Assembly: GCA_007570785.1 (NCBI GenBank)
Contig: ML660211.1
Coordinates: forward strand, 1,116,602 to 1,180,601
Direction: 5' to 3'
Length of the DNA: 64,000 bases
Source of the DNA: Antilocapra americana
Lineage: Eukaryota; Chordata; Mammalia; Artiodactyla; Antilocapridae
The notes below the pieces were generated by a model, which searched no databases, was not told where the DNA came from, and saw nothing but the letters and a program-made list of their open reading frames with translations. Shown here one piece after another: positions 11,669-23,850 of the stretch (position 1 is the stretch's first letter; every line of letters begins with the position of its first letter). The translations under genes and the position numbers were made by a program.

Positions 11669-12819
11669 ACTTCCAGTCATAATCATGTGCTTAAACTTAG
11701 TAAGTTCAAAAACATTGTCTAATCTGGTTACTCTTCTAGTCTCAGTGTGGACAAAATGCCAACTAAATAGTAGTATTTTGATAAATATTGATTAAATTAA
11801 TAATAAGAGTCAGCACACGGCCCCACCTGTACATATTTCGTAACAAATATTTTAAAAATCTAACTGGATTTATAAAATCATAATATAAAATAAGGATTAC
11901 TTGATTTCCTTTAGAATAAGGTCCCCATTTTGATTTTCAAAAGGATTCATACATAAGTTACATTCAAAAAGTCAATTTAATGATCCTTTAATTTAGTAAG
12001 TTTTGTTCTCATGGATATTAGTATGTGAGTCACTTAAAAAATAAGTGGCAGTTCTCTTTAAATTTTAAGTCACAATTCTTGGGGCTTAGCTTTCAGCCCT
12101 GGGCTATATATAAACTTGAAATCAGCTACTTGCAACATCCTGAGACAAAAACTGACTTGGGAAGAATAATTCACACTTCTAACCTAACAACAAGATGAAT
12201 CTGCTCTTCTAAAAACAATCAGTTTTGCCATAGAATGGTCATTTTTGAGGGTGTCTTTACTTTTTCGTGCCAATAGATCATTTTCTAATATTTCAAATTG
12301 TGTTGCTTTTCAAGGAATAAACGTACACTCCTTTGTGATGCCTTGTAACATTTTCTGCTACCTTTTTCCCAAACACAAATCTAATTAGTACATATTCTGA
12401 GAGATCTAAAGTAAGAAACTATTGAACATTTTCAAACTTATTACTAAGCTAGTCGAATAGTGAGCCAAGTTAATTTCAAGTGACATTAAAAATAATCACA
12501 GCAAAAAGGCTTGAGGAAAGAAGATGACACAGTCAGCTTTAAACACATATATTCTTGCCACATGCTAACCACACTTGTAAAAGTTGTAGAATTGCTTATT
12601 TGGTATCATTACTTGCTTGCACTCCTTACTACATGCTTACAGGTAATTAGACCTTGAAAACTACAGCTTCCACATATTCTTCTATTTTAAGAACAGGTAG
12701 AATGTAACCTTATATCAATAACTAAAATTGAAAGAGAAATATGCATAACATCCAAAAACAGAGATGTAGCATTATTACTGTATTTTGCAAGTATGTTCAT
12801 GGTTCACATTTTCATTTTA
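11669..12819. other. AT-rich unique region with one TATA-like motif
   Basis: No gene or repeat recognised. A GCTATATATAAAC motif at about 12103-12115 looks like a TATA box, but no credible open frame follows: the first ATG, about 80 bases downstream, is closed after five codons. Confidence 0.5.
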
Positions 12820-13180
12820 TTTATTTTTTTTTAATTTTTTTTAATTGTTTTTGCCATACATTGTCATGATATCACCATGGGTTTACATATGCTTCCCCTC
12901 CGGAGCCCCCCTCCCTCCTCCCTCCCCCCCCGGGAAATCTCGCTGCACCAGCCCCAAGCATCAATCCTCGGCTGGCGATTGATTAGACATATGATAATTA
13001 ACATGCTTCAATGTCCTTCTCCCATATCATCCCACCCTTACCTTCATCTACAAAGTCCACAAGTCTATTCTATACATCTGCGTTCCTTTTGCTGTCTCGC
13101 ATGTTGGGTTCTCGTTACCGTCTTTCTAAATTCCATATACATGCGTTAATATACTGTATTGTTGTTTTTGCTTCTGGCCA
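12820..13180 (-). mobile_element. L1-BT 3'-end fragment
   Basis: On the minus strand this is the ruminant L1-BT 3' region. A T-rich start represents the poly(A) tail, then come TTTTTGCCATACATTGTCAT, the CCCCCCTCCCTCCTCCCTCC block, CAAAGTCCACAAGTCTATTC and TTCCATATACATGCGTTAAT. It is 5'-truncated at about 360 bases. Flanking CATTTTATTT and CATTTTAAATT could be a decayed target-site duplication. Confidence 0.75.
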
Positions 13181-14938
13181 TTTTAAATTGAGCAACCTAA
13201 CAAGAAAGAGCATAAGACAAATAATCACTAAAAAATGCTGTTAGACTTGAATGGCTCAAAAGAGGGGGAGCATATATATACCCATGGTGGATTCATGTTA
13301 ATGTAAGGCAAAACCAACACAATAAAGTAAGGAAAATTAAAAAACAAAATTTCAACACTAGTGTCAGACAATAGTTTCTAGATACTGGGTTCTTTGGTGT
13401 GAGCAAAATAAAATTTTTAAAAATCATCAAGGCCATTATTAGGCTTGCACCATTTTCTTTTGCAGCAAAAATATTTTTTAAAACTCTCATAAAAAAAAGA
13501 GATTAAAGAAAATCTAAGTAACTGATCTTATTGCCTTTAGGACACTTGGCTTCTCTGAAGGTTCACAGTATCTGTCTGTTCACCTGTCCACCAGTTTGAT
13601 GGGTTTTATTTAATTCTCTACTAAAGTAACTAATTTGAATGATCAAGAGATATTAATTTAAAGAAAAAAAAGTTTCTCGATTGACCTAGTCCTGCTTTTC
13701 TCTACTAACATGCTATTTTTAATTATCTTAATTCTAAAATAATTCATCACATGTGATAAATTTTAAGTTACACACTGAACATTCATCTTTGAACACATGT
13801 TTCCTGCACTCAGAGAACTATCACAGGGAAGCAACTAAAGAACCACTTAAAAATAACAAGAAAGTTAAAAGTTAATGAAATCAGAAAGAATATGTTCAAA
13901 GGTTAGACAGGATTTAGGAATTGAAAAAGAGAAAGTATAGGCGAATAGCAATGAATTATTTAGCTAACACTTTTCTTTAACAAATATAATTGGGTCTCAG
14001 CATCTTTATGGACTTACAATGAATTCATTAAAAGTCAGCATAAAAACAGAAGCCAAGGCTGTGATTTAGATTTTCTTTAGAATATACCACTGAGTCAGAA
14101 GTTTTTCTTAAAATGCCTGAATGAGTCAAAAGTTCTCAGCTACACTGAATATTATTTCTTTCCTCACTGGCTCAAGTTTTGAAAGGATGTACAAATATTA
14201 TAAGGAACAAAAAGGACTGAATAAAATACTTGACTGCTTATTTGGAAAAAGTTTCTTGTTAGTACTGTCATATTTTCCACCTTAATTCTGTTTTTAGATG
14301 TTTTTTACAACTTCCTGATGGCCAGTATGTAAGATAATGAGATTTGCTAATGATATTTTTAAAATACAATGTACCTAATTTGCTTATTTTCCTACCTGGT
14401 CTCCTTTTTGTTTATTTCTTTCTTTTCTCTTACTAATGTTTTTATAGTTCTCATAGTCCTGTTTCATTCAGAAATGTGAGTCTAAATATTGTTTGAAATA
14501 CATGTTCAGCTGGATGTTCTCATTCACTCTACAGTAAAACAAAACAAAAAAAACCACAGACATTCTCCTTCCCACCCCCAGACAGTCCTAGACAGACTCG
14601 TGAATCATTTCTTTATCACCTACTATTTTCCCTCTTCACTTTTTTCTTCCTCAGCCCCAAATCCTTCAAACTGATACTTCCAGGAACATTTGTCTCATCC
14701 TCAGAAATAATCTTCCTGCATCACATCCTCTCACAAGTTTCTAATACCCTCATGAAAGCATAGGAAAAAGCCTGATAGAAAAAGAAATGTGCTATTTTTT
14801 ACCAATAATACCCACTTAGTAAGAGAAAACAAAGCTTCTACCCAAAGAGACTAAACAGGTATTTAATGATTCTTAGACATGAGTGAACCATGTAAAAGAT
14901 GTGGCCATCTTTTAGGTATGTGATAGGGTGAGGAAGGG
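13181..14938. other. AT-rich unique region
   Basis: No gene, RNA gene or named repeat recognised. Open frames are under 70 codons. Some stretches around 13.5-14.3 kb are not obviously repeat-derived and could hold conserved noncoding sequence, but nothing in the sequence alone shows this. Confidence 0.5.
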
Positions 14939-15181
14939 GCTTTCCAGGTGACACTAAAAGTGAAAAACAAAAACAACAAAATCTCGCCTGCCAATGCAGG
15001 AGACATAAGAGATGTGGGTTCAATCCCTGGGTCGGGAAGATCTCCTGGAGGAGGGCATGGCATTCCACTCCAGTATTCTTGACTGGAGAATCCCATGGAC
15101 AGAGGAGCCTGGAGGGCTACAGTCCACAGGGTCGCACAGTCTTAGCACAACTTAAGCGACTTAGCATGCACACACACATGC
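14939..15181 (+). mobile_element. Bov-tA SINE
   Basis: It has the tRNA-derived head (CTTTCCAGGTGACAC, then GGTTCAATCCCTGG, equivalent to the B box) followed by the BovB-derived body (CCTGGAGGAGGGCATGGCAT, GACAGAGGAGCCTGGAGGG, GTCGCACAGTC). The tail is a short CA repeat. Approximate target-site duplications AGGGTGAGGAAGGG (14925-14938) and AGGGTGAGTAAGAG (15182-15195) flank it. An AAAACAAAAACAACAAAAT segment interrupts the A-box region. Confidence 0.9.
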
Positions 15182-15195
15182 AGGGTGAGTAAGAG

Positions 15196-17034
15196 GGAAC
15201 AGGGAAATACAGAGTTTATGATGATCCTGAGAACAGGAACAGTGTTCTATTCAGATTCTTCTAACTGAAAGATACCACCTCATCAAATGGATCTCTTCAT
15301 TTGTTTCTGTATAGAGTAAGCAATTACCCACATTATCACCCCTGTGCCAGAGTACCAGACTGTGAGCCAGTGAACACTGTTTGTTTGGGTACTGCTTTGC
15401 TCTAAAGAATTAATCTAATTAAGAGTATGATATTTTAATAATACAGAGTGATAAAAGACTACTCTACAATAAAACGGCCAATGGAGTTGCCGCAATATCT
15501 TTGCAATGCTTCTCTCCCTCTGCATTTAGAGCTCTAATGTCTGTCGTATGATAAGCCCTTATATACAACATTTCAAAAATTAAATTTGCAATGTACCATC
15601 AATCTCCCTCTCAGTTTTCTGAATTATCCAAATGACAGCATAATCTAAGCAGAATTCATGAGTAAATTAAGCCTTCTATATCATCTATGTCCTATAATAC
15701 CATGTGTTAATATAAAAATTCTTATGTTGTCCATTAAAAGGTTCAACTAGTCTCTGGAAAGGATTAAAGTCACATCAACAGTAAAAATTCAATGCTACTG
15801 TTGGCAGATTTCTTCAAAATTGTTTAACATGAGGTCAATTCAAGATGTCTGATTCTAGGTTTTGTTAATAAATGGTATATGTTTCCATATGGTTTCCCAG
15901 AAGTAAATATATTTTTAAATGTACTTTCTAATCAAGTTAAATATTTCACAACCATTTGGATGTAATTAATTAGTGTCTGGATGGCATTAACTTTTGAACA
16001 CTCCAGGGCATCATTTGTGAAACTACCATGATAATGCATCACTCACATCTTAGTGACATAAGAATATTAATGTGCTTCTGAATGTCCCTCACTAAAATGA
16101 GAAACCAATTATTCAAAAGCATGCTCCAGAAGTTGATATGCATGATTTCAGTATCACCAGATTTTCTGAAAATAGCATCACTCAGATCAAACCTGAAAAT
16201 TTGTATGTGGAACCTTGAGAAATAAAGAGCGACCATGGGTAGGTTTTCCAAATAGAACCTGAACCAGTTATAAAAACCCCTTTTTCCTTTATGAATAGAT
16301 ATAAGATCACTAAGTATTACTAGAATCTGATATTTTCTCACATATTCTTCTTTCTATATTTTCATTTGTTTCTGCAGTGTATCCATAAGTTACAGAAACA
16401 ATTTCTGCAAAATTAGAACTTATAATATCTGAAAAGCTGTTGGTGAACTATCAGGAAATGGCATATTGTGCAGGTAAGCACAGAATTCTATTACTATAGT
16501 TGTAACTTATTATTATGATTCTATAACAATAAGTGCAGATCTTTTCAGTGAAGCTTTTCTGTCATATTATCATCTCTTAAAGACACTGTTAGTGGGAAAT
16601 AAATTCAAGGGGTTTTTTTTTGAGACTTTATGAACAAATAAAATTTAAAAATCATTTTTATTATGCTGTTAAGAAGGGTGGTCTAAATTAAAAAATAGAT
16701 ATTTTTAGTTTTCAAGGAATATACTGAAAACTAAATATGTGAATAATGGCTAAGCGCTATTGCGGTCTTCATACAGTAGAGATGACTTGACACATCTCAT
16801 TAATAATTCAATTTACAGATGCTTCCTGTCAGTCAAGCTAAAAATGCCCAGAGACCCAATACTTCTGACCCTTAAATAAAAGGAGAAATAAGTGTAGATA
16901 GCAAAGCCATATAATGTCCACATACTGAAGAGCAACCATAGCTTAAGTAAGAACACAGAGAATAATCTTTAGACAGAGCATGAATTAAGAATGAGGCACC
17001 TATGTCTAGGTTTGTACTTTCTCTGATTAGCATG
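15196..17034. other. AT-rich unique region
   Basis: No gene or named repeat recognised. The only open frame of note, 16039-16341 on the minus strand (100 codons), is AT-rich, contains no domain I know and is not supported by context. Confidence 0.5.
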
Positions 17035-17120
17035 AAAGCCATAAATTATACCTATTCTTTTTAGGGTTTTTGAAATTATCAGATGAAATAACATGTCAAG
17101 GCACTTAAATGTTGAAAATG
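17035..17120 (-). repeat. MIR-like fragment
   Basis: The order of blocks resembles the reverse complement of the MIR middle region: TTATACCTATTCTTTTTAGG, GTTTTTGAAATTATCAGATG, and an ACATGTCAAGGCACTTAAAT block in place of the usual TAAAGCACTTAGAAC. It is short and diverged. Confidence 0.4.
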
Positions 17121-17724
17121 CAGTGCAATATGCAGTATCACTATTTATAGTCTACAATTAAAACATATTGAATCAACATCAAAATAACTTCATTTACGTA
17201 CTTTGGAACTAAAACCGATCTGACACAAAATTTGTGAAACTCTGAATCACACATACTCATTCATACATTCTTCCATACTCTTCCACAATTAAAGGTACAG
17301 CAATGCATAGCCTTAGGGTGGCCTAGAGATGTGCTGTAATCACATTACTGCATTCTGAGACATTATTGATTAGTGCTCATGTTTTCAAGCAACAGAATCC
17401 AATCCTGCTAATTAGGCGACAAAGTGTCTACAGAAATATCCCAGATAGCTAAGGAATCTCCGAGAGGGCCAGAGGGCTTGATGTGCTTGTTAACAGACCA
17501 AAGTAGTGGCTGGCCTGCCGGACAAGTACACGTGAAATGCTACTGCCCCACCCCTGCTGCTCAGAGCCAGTGGCATGTGGGACAGGGGGCAGGGGTTCAC
17601 CAAGGCTGCTTCAGAGTGTACCCAGAGACCAGACTTTCCCTGGTGTGACTCACATTTTGCTCACTTACCCCTCAAGCACACTAGGCAAACCTCCTTACAG
17701 GATCTATTACACTCAGTCCACACA
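17121..17724. other. Unique, slightly GC-richer region
   Basis: No gene recognised. Overlapping open frames of 61-74 codons at 17424-17772 exist in all three plus frames, which argues against real coding. Confidence 0.5.
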
Positions 17725-17880
17725 GGAGTGCAAATCCACGTGACATTTACTTATCTCCTACTATGTGCCTGATATGCTGCTAGGTATTGATGATAAAGTT
17801 TGAATACACAACATCCTTGTCCTTAATAAGCTCACAGCCTAATGATGGGTAATATGAAGTAACTGAAAGTTAAAGGAAAA
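17725..17880 (+). repeat. Ancient mammalian interspersed repeat
   Basis: TTACTTATCTCCTACTATGTGCCTGATATGCTGCTAGG, followed by an AATAAGCTCACAGCCTAATG block, matches the very common 'acctactatgtgcc ... gctcacagtcta' ancient repeat of mammals. I recognise the motif order but cannot assign the subfamily with confidence (MIR3 or L2/L3-related). Confidence 0.5.
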
Positions 17881-17929
17881 CTTCACATGTGGGTAAAGAA
17901 TAAGGGAGAGAAGATATCGGCAAAACCAA

Positions 17930-17933
<4 letters not shown>

Positions 17934-17983
<50 letters not shown>

Positions 17984-17993
17984 NNNNNNNNNN

Positions 17994-18040
<47 letters not shown>
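17934..18040. repeat. (TG)n microsatellite
   Basis: This is a pure alternating GT tract on both sides of an N run, with about 50 bases of repeat on each side. Translation in one minus frame gives a His-Thr repeat, which is an artefact. The true length is unknown because of the gap. Long uninterrupted GT tracts are usually polymorphic. Confidence 0.97.
17984..17993. other. Assembly gap (10 N)
   Basis: Ten unspecified bases lie inside the TG repeat. The repeat phase is compatible on both sides, so the gap probably represents collapsed or unresolved repeat units rather than missing unique DNA. Confidence 0.99.
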
Positions 18041-18043
<3 letters not shown>

Positions 18044-18469
18044 CATATCTGCAACATATACTATCTTATTTACTAAAAGTATTGAGTATTAAAAAAAACA
18101 CACAGCTGCCATATTTTCAATACTAAGAGTAACCTATTTTAACGACATACATTTCATATTTGTGTGCCATATGGTAGCAAACAAATATATCTAAGAATAC
18201 ATCGAGATTTAGTTATAAATTTAATTAAGCAAGGTATTATAATTTCATATTTTATATGGCATATTAAAAAGAGATCAAAGTTTTTTTTTAAGTACAAATC
18301 ACCAGAATTCTTCCAACATTTTGTAATGCAAAGTTATGACTCTAAATTGGAAATGTTTTGAGCAAGATTACCTGTGACCAAACAAAAGAATGATCTGTAA
18401 AAGAGAAAATAACCTACAATTAAATTATACTAAACTGAGATCTTACTAATAGACAATTCATATCTGAGG
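18041..18469. other. AT-rich region with target-site copy
   Basis: No gene recognised. Near its end, GAGATCTTACTA at 18437-18448 is the first of three copies of a target motif also found at 18670 and 22801. Confidence 0.6.
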
Positions 18470-18664
18470 AGCTTCTCTGGTGGCTCAGATAGCAAAGAAC
18501 CTGTCTGCAATGGGTTCAGTCCCTGGGTCAGGAAGATACCCTGGAGAAGGGAATGACAATCCACTCCAATACTATTGCCTGGAGAATTCCATGGACAAGG
18601 GAGGCTGGCAGCCTACAGTTCATGGGATTGCCAAGAGTCCACACAACTGAGCTATTAACACTCC
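18470..18664 (+). mobile_element. Bov-tA SINE
   Basis: It has the AGCTTCTCTGGTGGCTCAG head, GGGTTCAGTCCCTGGGTCAG, CCTGGAGAAGGGAATGACA and a GACAAGGGAGGCTGG body, ending in CTGAGCTATTAACAC. It lies between two copies of GAGATCTTACTA (18437 and 18670). The left copy is about 20 bases from the SINE head, so the SINE may not have made this duplication by itself. Confidence 0.9.
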
Positions 18665-18683
18665 AAAATGAGATCTTACTATA

Positions 18684-21460
18684 GTATTGTTCATTTGCTC
18701 AGTCATGTTCAACTCTTTGTGACCCCATGGAATGCAGCATACCAGGCCTCCCTGTTCTTCACTATCCCCAGGACCATGCTTAAACTCATGTCCATTGAGT
18801 TGGTGATGCCATCCAACCATCTCGCCCTCTGTCATACACTTCTCCTGCCTTTGATCTTTCCCAGCATCAAGGTATTTTCCAATGAGTCTGTTCTTCGCAT
18901 CAGGTGGCCAAAGTACTGGCGCTTTAGCTTCAACATCAGTCCTTCCAATGAATATTCAGGACTAATTTCCTTTAGAATTGACTTGTTTGATCCCATTGCT
19001 GTCCAAGGAATTCAAGAGTCTTTTCCATAACCACGGTTCAAAAGCATCAATTCTTCAGCACTCAGCCTTTTATGGTCCAAATTTAACATCCACACAAGAC
19101 TACTGGGAAAATTATAGCTTTGACTATACAGATCTCTGTCAGCAAAGTAACATCTCTACTTTTCAATAACACTGTCTAAGTTTGTCTTGGCTTTTCTTCC
19201 AAGGAACAAGTGTCTTAATTTCATGGGTGCAGTCACCATCTTCACTGATTTTGGAGCCCCTGAAAATAAAGTCTGTCACTGTTTTCCATTGTTTCCCAAT
19301 CTATTTGCCATGATACGTTGGGACCAGATGACATGATCTTAATTTTGTGAATGTTGAGATTTTAGCCAGCTTTTTCACTCTTCTCCCTTATCTTCATCAA
19401 GAGGTTTTTCAGTTCCTTTTACTTTCTGCCATAAGGGTGGTGTCATCTGCATATCTGAGGTTACTTGATGTTTCTCCCGGCAATCTTGATTCCAGCATGT
19501 GCTTCATCCAGCCCAGGATTGCACATGATGTACTCTGCATATAAGTCAAATAAGCACAGTGACAATATACTACCTTGTTCTCTTTTCCCAGTTTGGAACC
19601 AGTCCATTGTTCAATGTTCAGTTCTAACTGTTGCTTCTTGACTACATACAGGTTTCACAGGAGGCAAGTAAGGTTATCTGGTATTCATTCTCTTTGAGAA
19701 TTTTCCACAGTTTTTTGTGACCAACACAGTCAAAAGCTTTCACATTGTGAATGAAACAGAAGTCGATGTTTTATTTTTTCTGGAATTCCCTTGCTTTTTC
19801 TGTGATCTTTGGTTTCTTTGCCTTTTCTAAATCCTTCTTTAACATCTGGGACTTCTCAGTTCACATACTACTGAACCCTAGCTTAGAGAATTTTGAGCAT
19901 TACTTTTCTAGCATATGAAATGCATGCAATTGTGTGGTAGTTTGAACATTCTTTGGCACTGTCTTTCTTTGGGTTGGAATGAAAACTGACCTTTTCCAGT
20001 CCTGTGGCCACTGCTGAGTTTTCTCAATTTGCTTGCATACTAAGTGCAACAATTTAACAGCATTATCTTTCAGGATTTGAAATAGCTCAGCTGGAATTCC
20101 ATCACCTCCACTGGCTTTGTTCATACTGATGCTTCCTAAGTCCACGTGGATTTGCACTCTAAGATATCTGGCTCTAGGTGTAACCACACCATCATGGTTA
20201 TCTGGGTCATTAAAATCTTTTTTGTATAGTTCTTCTGTGTATTCCTGCCATCTCTTCTAATATCTTCTGCTTCTGACCATTTTTGTGCATGAAATGTTCC
20301 CTTGGTATCTCTAATTTTCTTGAAGAGATCTCTAGTCTTTCCCATTCTATTGTTTTCCCCTATTTCTTTGCACTGATCACTTAGGAAGGCTTTCTTATCT
20401 CTCCTTGCTAGTCGTTGAAACTCTGCACTCAGATGGGTATATATTTCCTTTTCTCCATTGCCTTTAGCTTCTCTTCTTTTCTAAGCTATTTGTAAGGCCT
20501 CCTTAGACAACCATTTTGCCTTCTGCATTTCTTTTTCTTGGGGATGGTTTTGAATACACCCTGTTGTACAATGTTATGAACCTCCATCAATGGTCTTTCA
20601 GGAACTCTCTATCAGATATAATCCCTTGAATCTATTTGTCACTTCCACTGTATTATCATAAGAGAATTGATTTAGGTCATACCCCAATGGGTTAGTGGTT
20701 TTCCCTACTTTCTTCAATTTAAGCCTGAATTTGGCAATAAGGAGTTCATGATCTGAGCCATAGTCAGCCTCTGGTCTTGATTTTGCTGTCTGTATAGGGC
20801 ATCTCCATCTTCGTCTGTAAATGATATAATCAGTCAGATTTTAGTACTGACCATCTGGTGATGTCCTTGTGTAGAGTCATCTTTTGTTGCTGAAATAGGT
20901 ATTTGCTATAACCAATGTGTTTTCTTGGCAAAACGCTGCTACATTTTGTACTCCAAGGCCAAACTTGCCTGTTACTATAGGTAACTCTTGACTTCCTACT
21001 TTTGCTTTTCAGTTCCCTATAATGAAAAGGATATCTTTTTTGTATTGCTTCTAGAAGGTCTTGTAGGTCTTCATAGAACTGTTCATCTTCAGCTTTTAGG
21101 CATTAGTGGTTGGAGCATAGACTTGGATTACTGTGATATTGAATGGGTTACCTTGGAAATGAACAGAGATCATTCTACTGTTTTTGAGACTGCACCCAAG
21201 AATTGCATTTCTGACTATTTTGTTGACTGTGAGGGCTACTTCATTACTTCTAAGGGATTTCTGTCCATAGTAGAAGATTCAATGGTCATCTGAGTTAAAT
21301 TCATCATTCCAGTCCATTTTAGTCACCAATTCCTAAAATGTCGATATTCACTTTTGCATCTCCTGTTTGCCCACTTCCAATTTACCTCAGTTCATGGACA
21401 TAACATTCCAGATATACAATATTGTTATACAATATTGTTCTTTGGAGAATTGGACTTTAC
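18684..21460 (-). mobile_element. BovB LINE, 3' two thirds of a nearly full-length copy
   Basis: On the minus strand it runs from the BovB tail (CATTTGCTCAGTCATG) through the complete RT region and into the endonuclease region, stopping at the block equivalent to GCTGTAAAGAGCAATATTGC. Together with the inverted 5' segment (21479-22800) it covers almost the whole element of about 4.1 kb. Frameshifts and stops split ORF2. The longest pieces are 19900-20187 and 20136-20345. Exact 14-base target-site duplications GAGATCTTACTATA lie at 18670-18683 and 22801-22814. Confidence 0.9.
19900..20187 (-). pseudogene. BovB reverse transcriptase fragment
   Basis: This open piece of BovB ORF2 contains the start of the RT domain: the SISMNKASGGDGIPAELFQI block, followed by VCKQIEKTQQWPQDWKRSVF, equivalent to RT motifs 1-2. 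It is out of frame on both sides because of indels. The catalytic YADD region lies further downstream (lower coordinates) in broken frames. It is not expected to produce enzyme. Confidence 0.7.
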
Positions 21461-21478
21461 TTTTTCTTAAGTTTTTCT

Positions 21479-22800
21479 TAAGATGGCAGAGGAGAAGGAC
21501 ATGTGCTCATCTTCTCTTGTGAGAACACCAAAATTGTAACTAGTTACTGAATAACCATTGACAGGAGAATGTTGGATCCCACCAAAAAAAGATATCCTGC
21601 ATCCAGGTGCAAAGGGGAAGCCCCAACAAGACTGAAGGAGAGGTGCAATGCATTTAAAGTTATATCTCAGACCCACTAGAGAAGCTTAGAGGGTACAAAC
21701 AAAATTCATGTTCTGGGACCCAGGGAAAGGAGCAGTGCCCTCCACAGGAGACTGAGCCAGACCTGCCGTTGATGTCTGAGTGTCTCCTGTAGAGGTGCGG
21801 GTCAGCAGTGACCTGCTGCAGGGACAGGGGCTCTGGCTGCAGCAGAGCTGGGAGGCGCGGCGTGTGGCATAAGTCCTCTTGGAGGAGGTTGCTATTAGGT
21901 TCACTGCAGAGTCACCAAGAAGACAACCCACAAACTGGAGAACATTTATGCCAAAGAATTTCCCACACTGTTGCAAAAGTTCTAGGGCCCACAACAGATT
22001 TTCCAACTTGGGGATTCGGCAAAGAGACTGAGAACCCCCAGGGAATTTGATTTCGGAGGCCAGTGTGATTTGCTTACAGAACTCCCACAGGGCTGGGGAA
22101 ACAGACTCTTGGAGGGCATGACAAAACCTCATGCACACCAGGACCCAGGAGGAAGGAGCAGTAACCCCATAAGTGACTGAACAGACTTGTCTGTGAGTTT
22201 CCAAGAGTCTCTGGCAGAGGCCTGCCACAGGGTCAGGGGCACTGACTACAACAGTCCTGGGAGCCTAGGCGAGCTGGCATAAACCCCTTGGAAGGAGGTC
22301 ACCTCAGGCCAAACTACAGGGAGGGAACACAGCCTCACCCATTGGCAAAACTGGATTCAAGATATTCTGGGCATAGCCCAGCCACCAGAGCAAGACCCAG
22401 TTTTCCCCACAGCTAGTCCCTCCCATCAGGAAGTTTCCACAAGCCTCTTATCCTTCTCCATCAGAGGGCAGACAGAATGAAAACCACAATCACAGAAAAC
22501 TAACCAAACTGATCACATGGATCACAGCCTTGTCTAACTCAATGAAACTATGAGCCATGCCATGTAGGGCCACCCAAGATAGACGGATCATAGTAGAGAG
22601 TTCTGACAAAATGTGGACCATTGAAGAAAGGAATGGCCACCACTTCAGTATTCTTGCCTTGAATATGACTTGAACGGTATGAAAAGGCAAAAAGATATGA
22701 CACTGAAAGGTGAACTCCCCGGGCTAGTAAGTACCCAATATGCTACTGGAGAAGAGTGGAGAAACAGCTCCAGAAGAAACAAAGAGCCTGAGCCAGAGCA
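21479..22800 (+). mobile_element. Inverted 5' segment of the same BovB copy
   Basis: It starts with the BovB 5' end (AAGATGGCAGAGGAGAAGGA) and follows the 5' UTR through the GCAGACAGAATGAAAACCAC and CACTTCAGTATTCTTGCC blocks to GAGCCAGAGCA, where the second GAGATCTTACTATA copy begins. The element's true 5' end is at the inner junction, and the internal break touches the target-site duplication. That is the geometry expected from twin priming. The 180-codon open frame on the minus strand (21686-22228) is antisense to this 5' UTR and not a gene. Confidence 0.88.
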
Positions 22801-22814
22801 GAGATCTTACTATA

Positions 22815-23479
22815 AACAATACTTTTCCACAGGGCAGACACAATTTGCTGACCTAATGAATTACCAGTTTTGCAAAGATACCAAAGGAACTTCTTTTAAG
22901 GTAGTTAGTATAATTTTAACAGGTTATCAGTCTAAAGTACTTATAATGAATGGAGTGAACGCAATAAAATTTAAAGAGAACTAAAAGAGAAGGAGGGGAG
23001 TGTAGGGGAGGGAAAGGGGAAGAGGAGAAGGGGATGGAAGTTGAGGAGGATAGAGCAGAAAAAAGACCAGCCTACTGAAATCCAAAATCATGAGAAATGG
23101 ATATCTGTTACTACCCTCTGCTTCCTCTTTTGCTTTCTATCCATATACATTTGAATGGATTCCCCTGTAAATGGAAAAGTCTCTTAGGACACCAATATGT
23201 TGGAGTGAGCTGAATAAAACTCTCCCTTTTAATTCATTCTTTGCCCTAATACCCAATGCACTTTGATAAAATATCTTTTACATCTTCTGGAAAAACCTGA
23301 TATTCACTTATTTGTAAAATGAGACAAACTTTTTTTTTTAAGTAGATTGTTTTCCCCTCTGTTTTTTGAGGACACATAAATCTAAAGTTTTTGTCTTTTC
23401 TGATAAAACCAGAAATACAGGTTCACTTGACTTATTTATAAAACAGAAACCTACTCACAGATAGAAAACAAACTTACAT
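22815..23479. other. Unique region with purine-rich tract
   Basis: No gene recognised. A strongly purine-rich G/A tract with little pyrimidine lies at about 22980-23070. It is low complexity and possibly H-DNA-prone. The rest is AT-rich and unnamed. Confidence 0.6.
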
Positions 23480-23757
23480 TTAACAAAGGGGAAAGTGGAG
23501 AGTAGGGAGTGATAAATTAGGAATTTGGCATTAGCAGATACAAACTATTATATGTAAAGTAGATAAACAAAAAGTTCCCACTGTACAGCTCAGGGAACTA
23601 TAATCAATACCCTGTAAAAAACTGTAATGGAAAGAATAAGAAAAAGAATATGTATATATGTATAACTAAATCATTTTACTGTACCAGAAATTAACACAAC
23701 GTTGGACATCAGCTATATTTTCATAAAATAAAATTAAAATAAAATTAAAAAACACAG
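23480..23757 (+). mobile_element. L1 (ruminant/artiodactyl type) 3' end
   Basis: The series TAAATTAGGAATTTGGCATT, GTAGATAAACAAAAAG, GTACAGCTCAGGGAACTATA, ATGTATATATGTATAACTAA and TGTACCAGAAATTAACACAA is the typical 3' UTR of L1-BT-related elements, followed by an A-rich tail with AAAATAAAATT units. It is 5'-truncated. Confidence 0.8.
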
Positions 23758-23850
23758 GAATATTTCAATTTTTCTTTATCCTAATCATTATTTATTTTTG
23801 GCAAAATTACCCATTTTACTCTCCAGAGCTGACTATGAATATAGCACTTT

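Noticed and set aside
14888..15096. Open frames over the SINE at 14939-15181
   Set aside because: They are antisense translations of a Bov-tA SINE. The same recurring peptides appear at every SINE in the window.
17839..18057. His-Thr repeat protein
   Set aside because: It is the translation of the GT microsatellite and its N gap.
21686..22228. 180-codon minus-strand open frame, the longest in the window
   Set aside because: It is antisense to the BovB 5' UTR, which is relatively GC-rich and free of stops in that frame. There is no independent evidence of coding.
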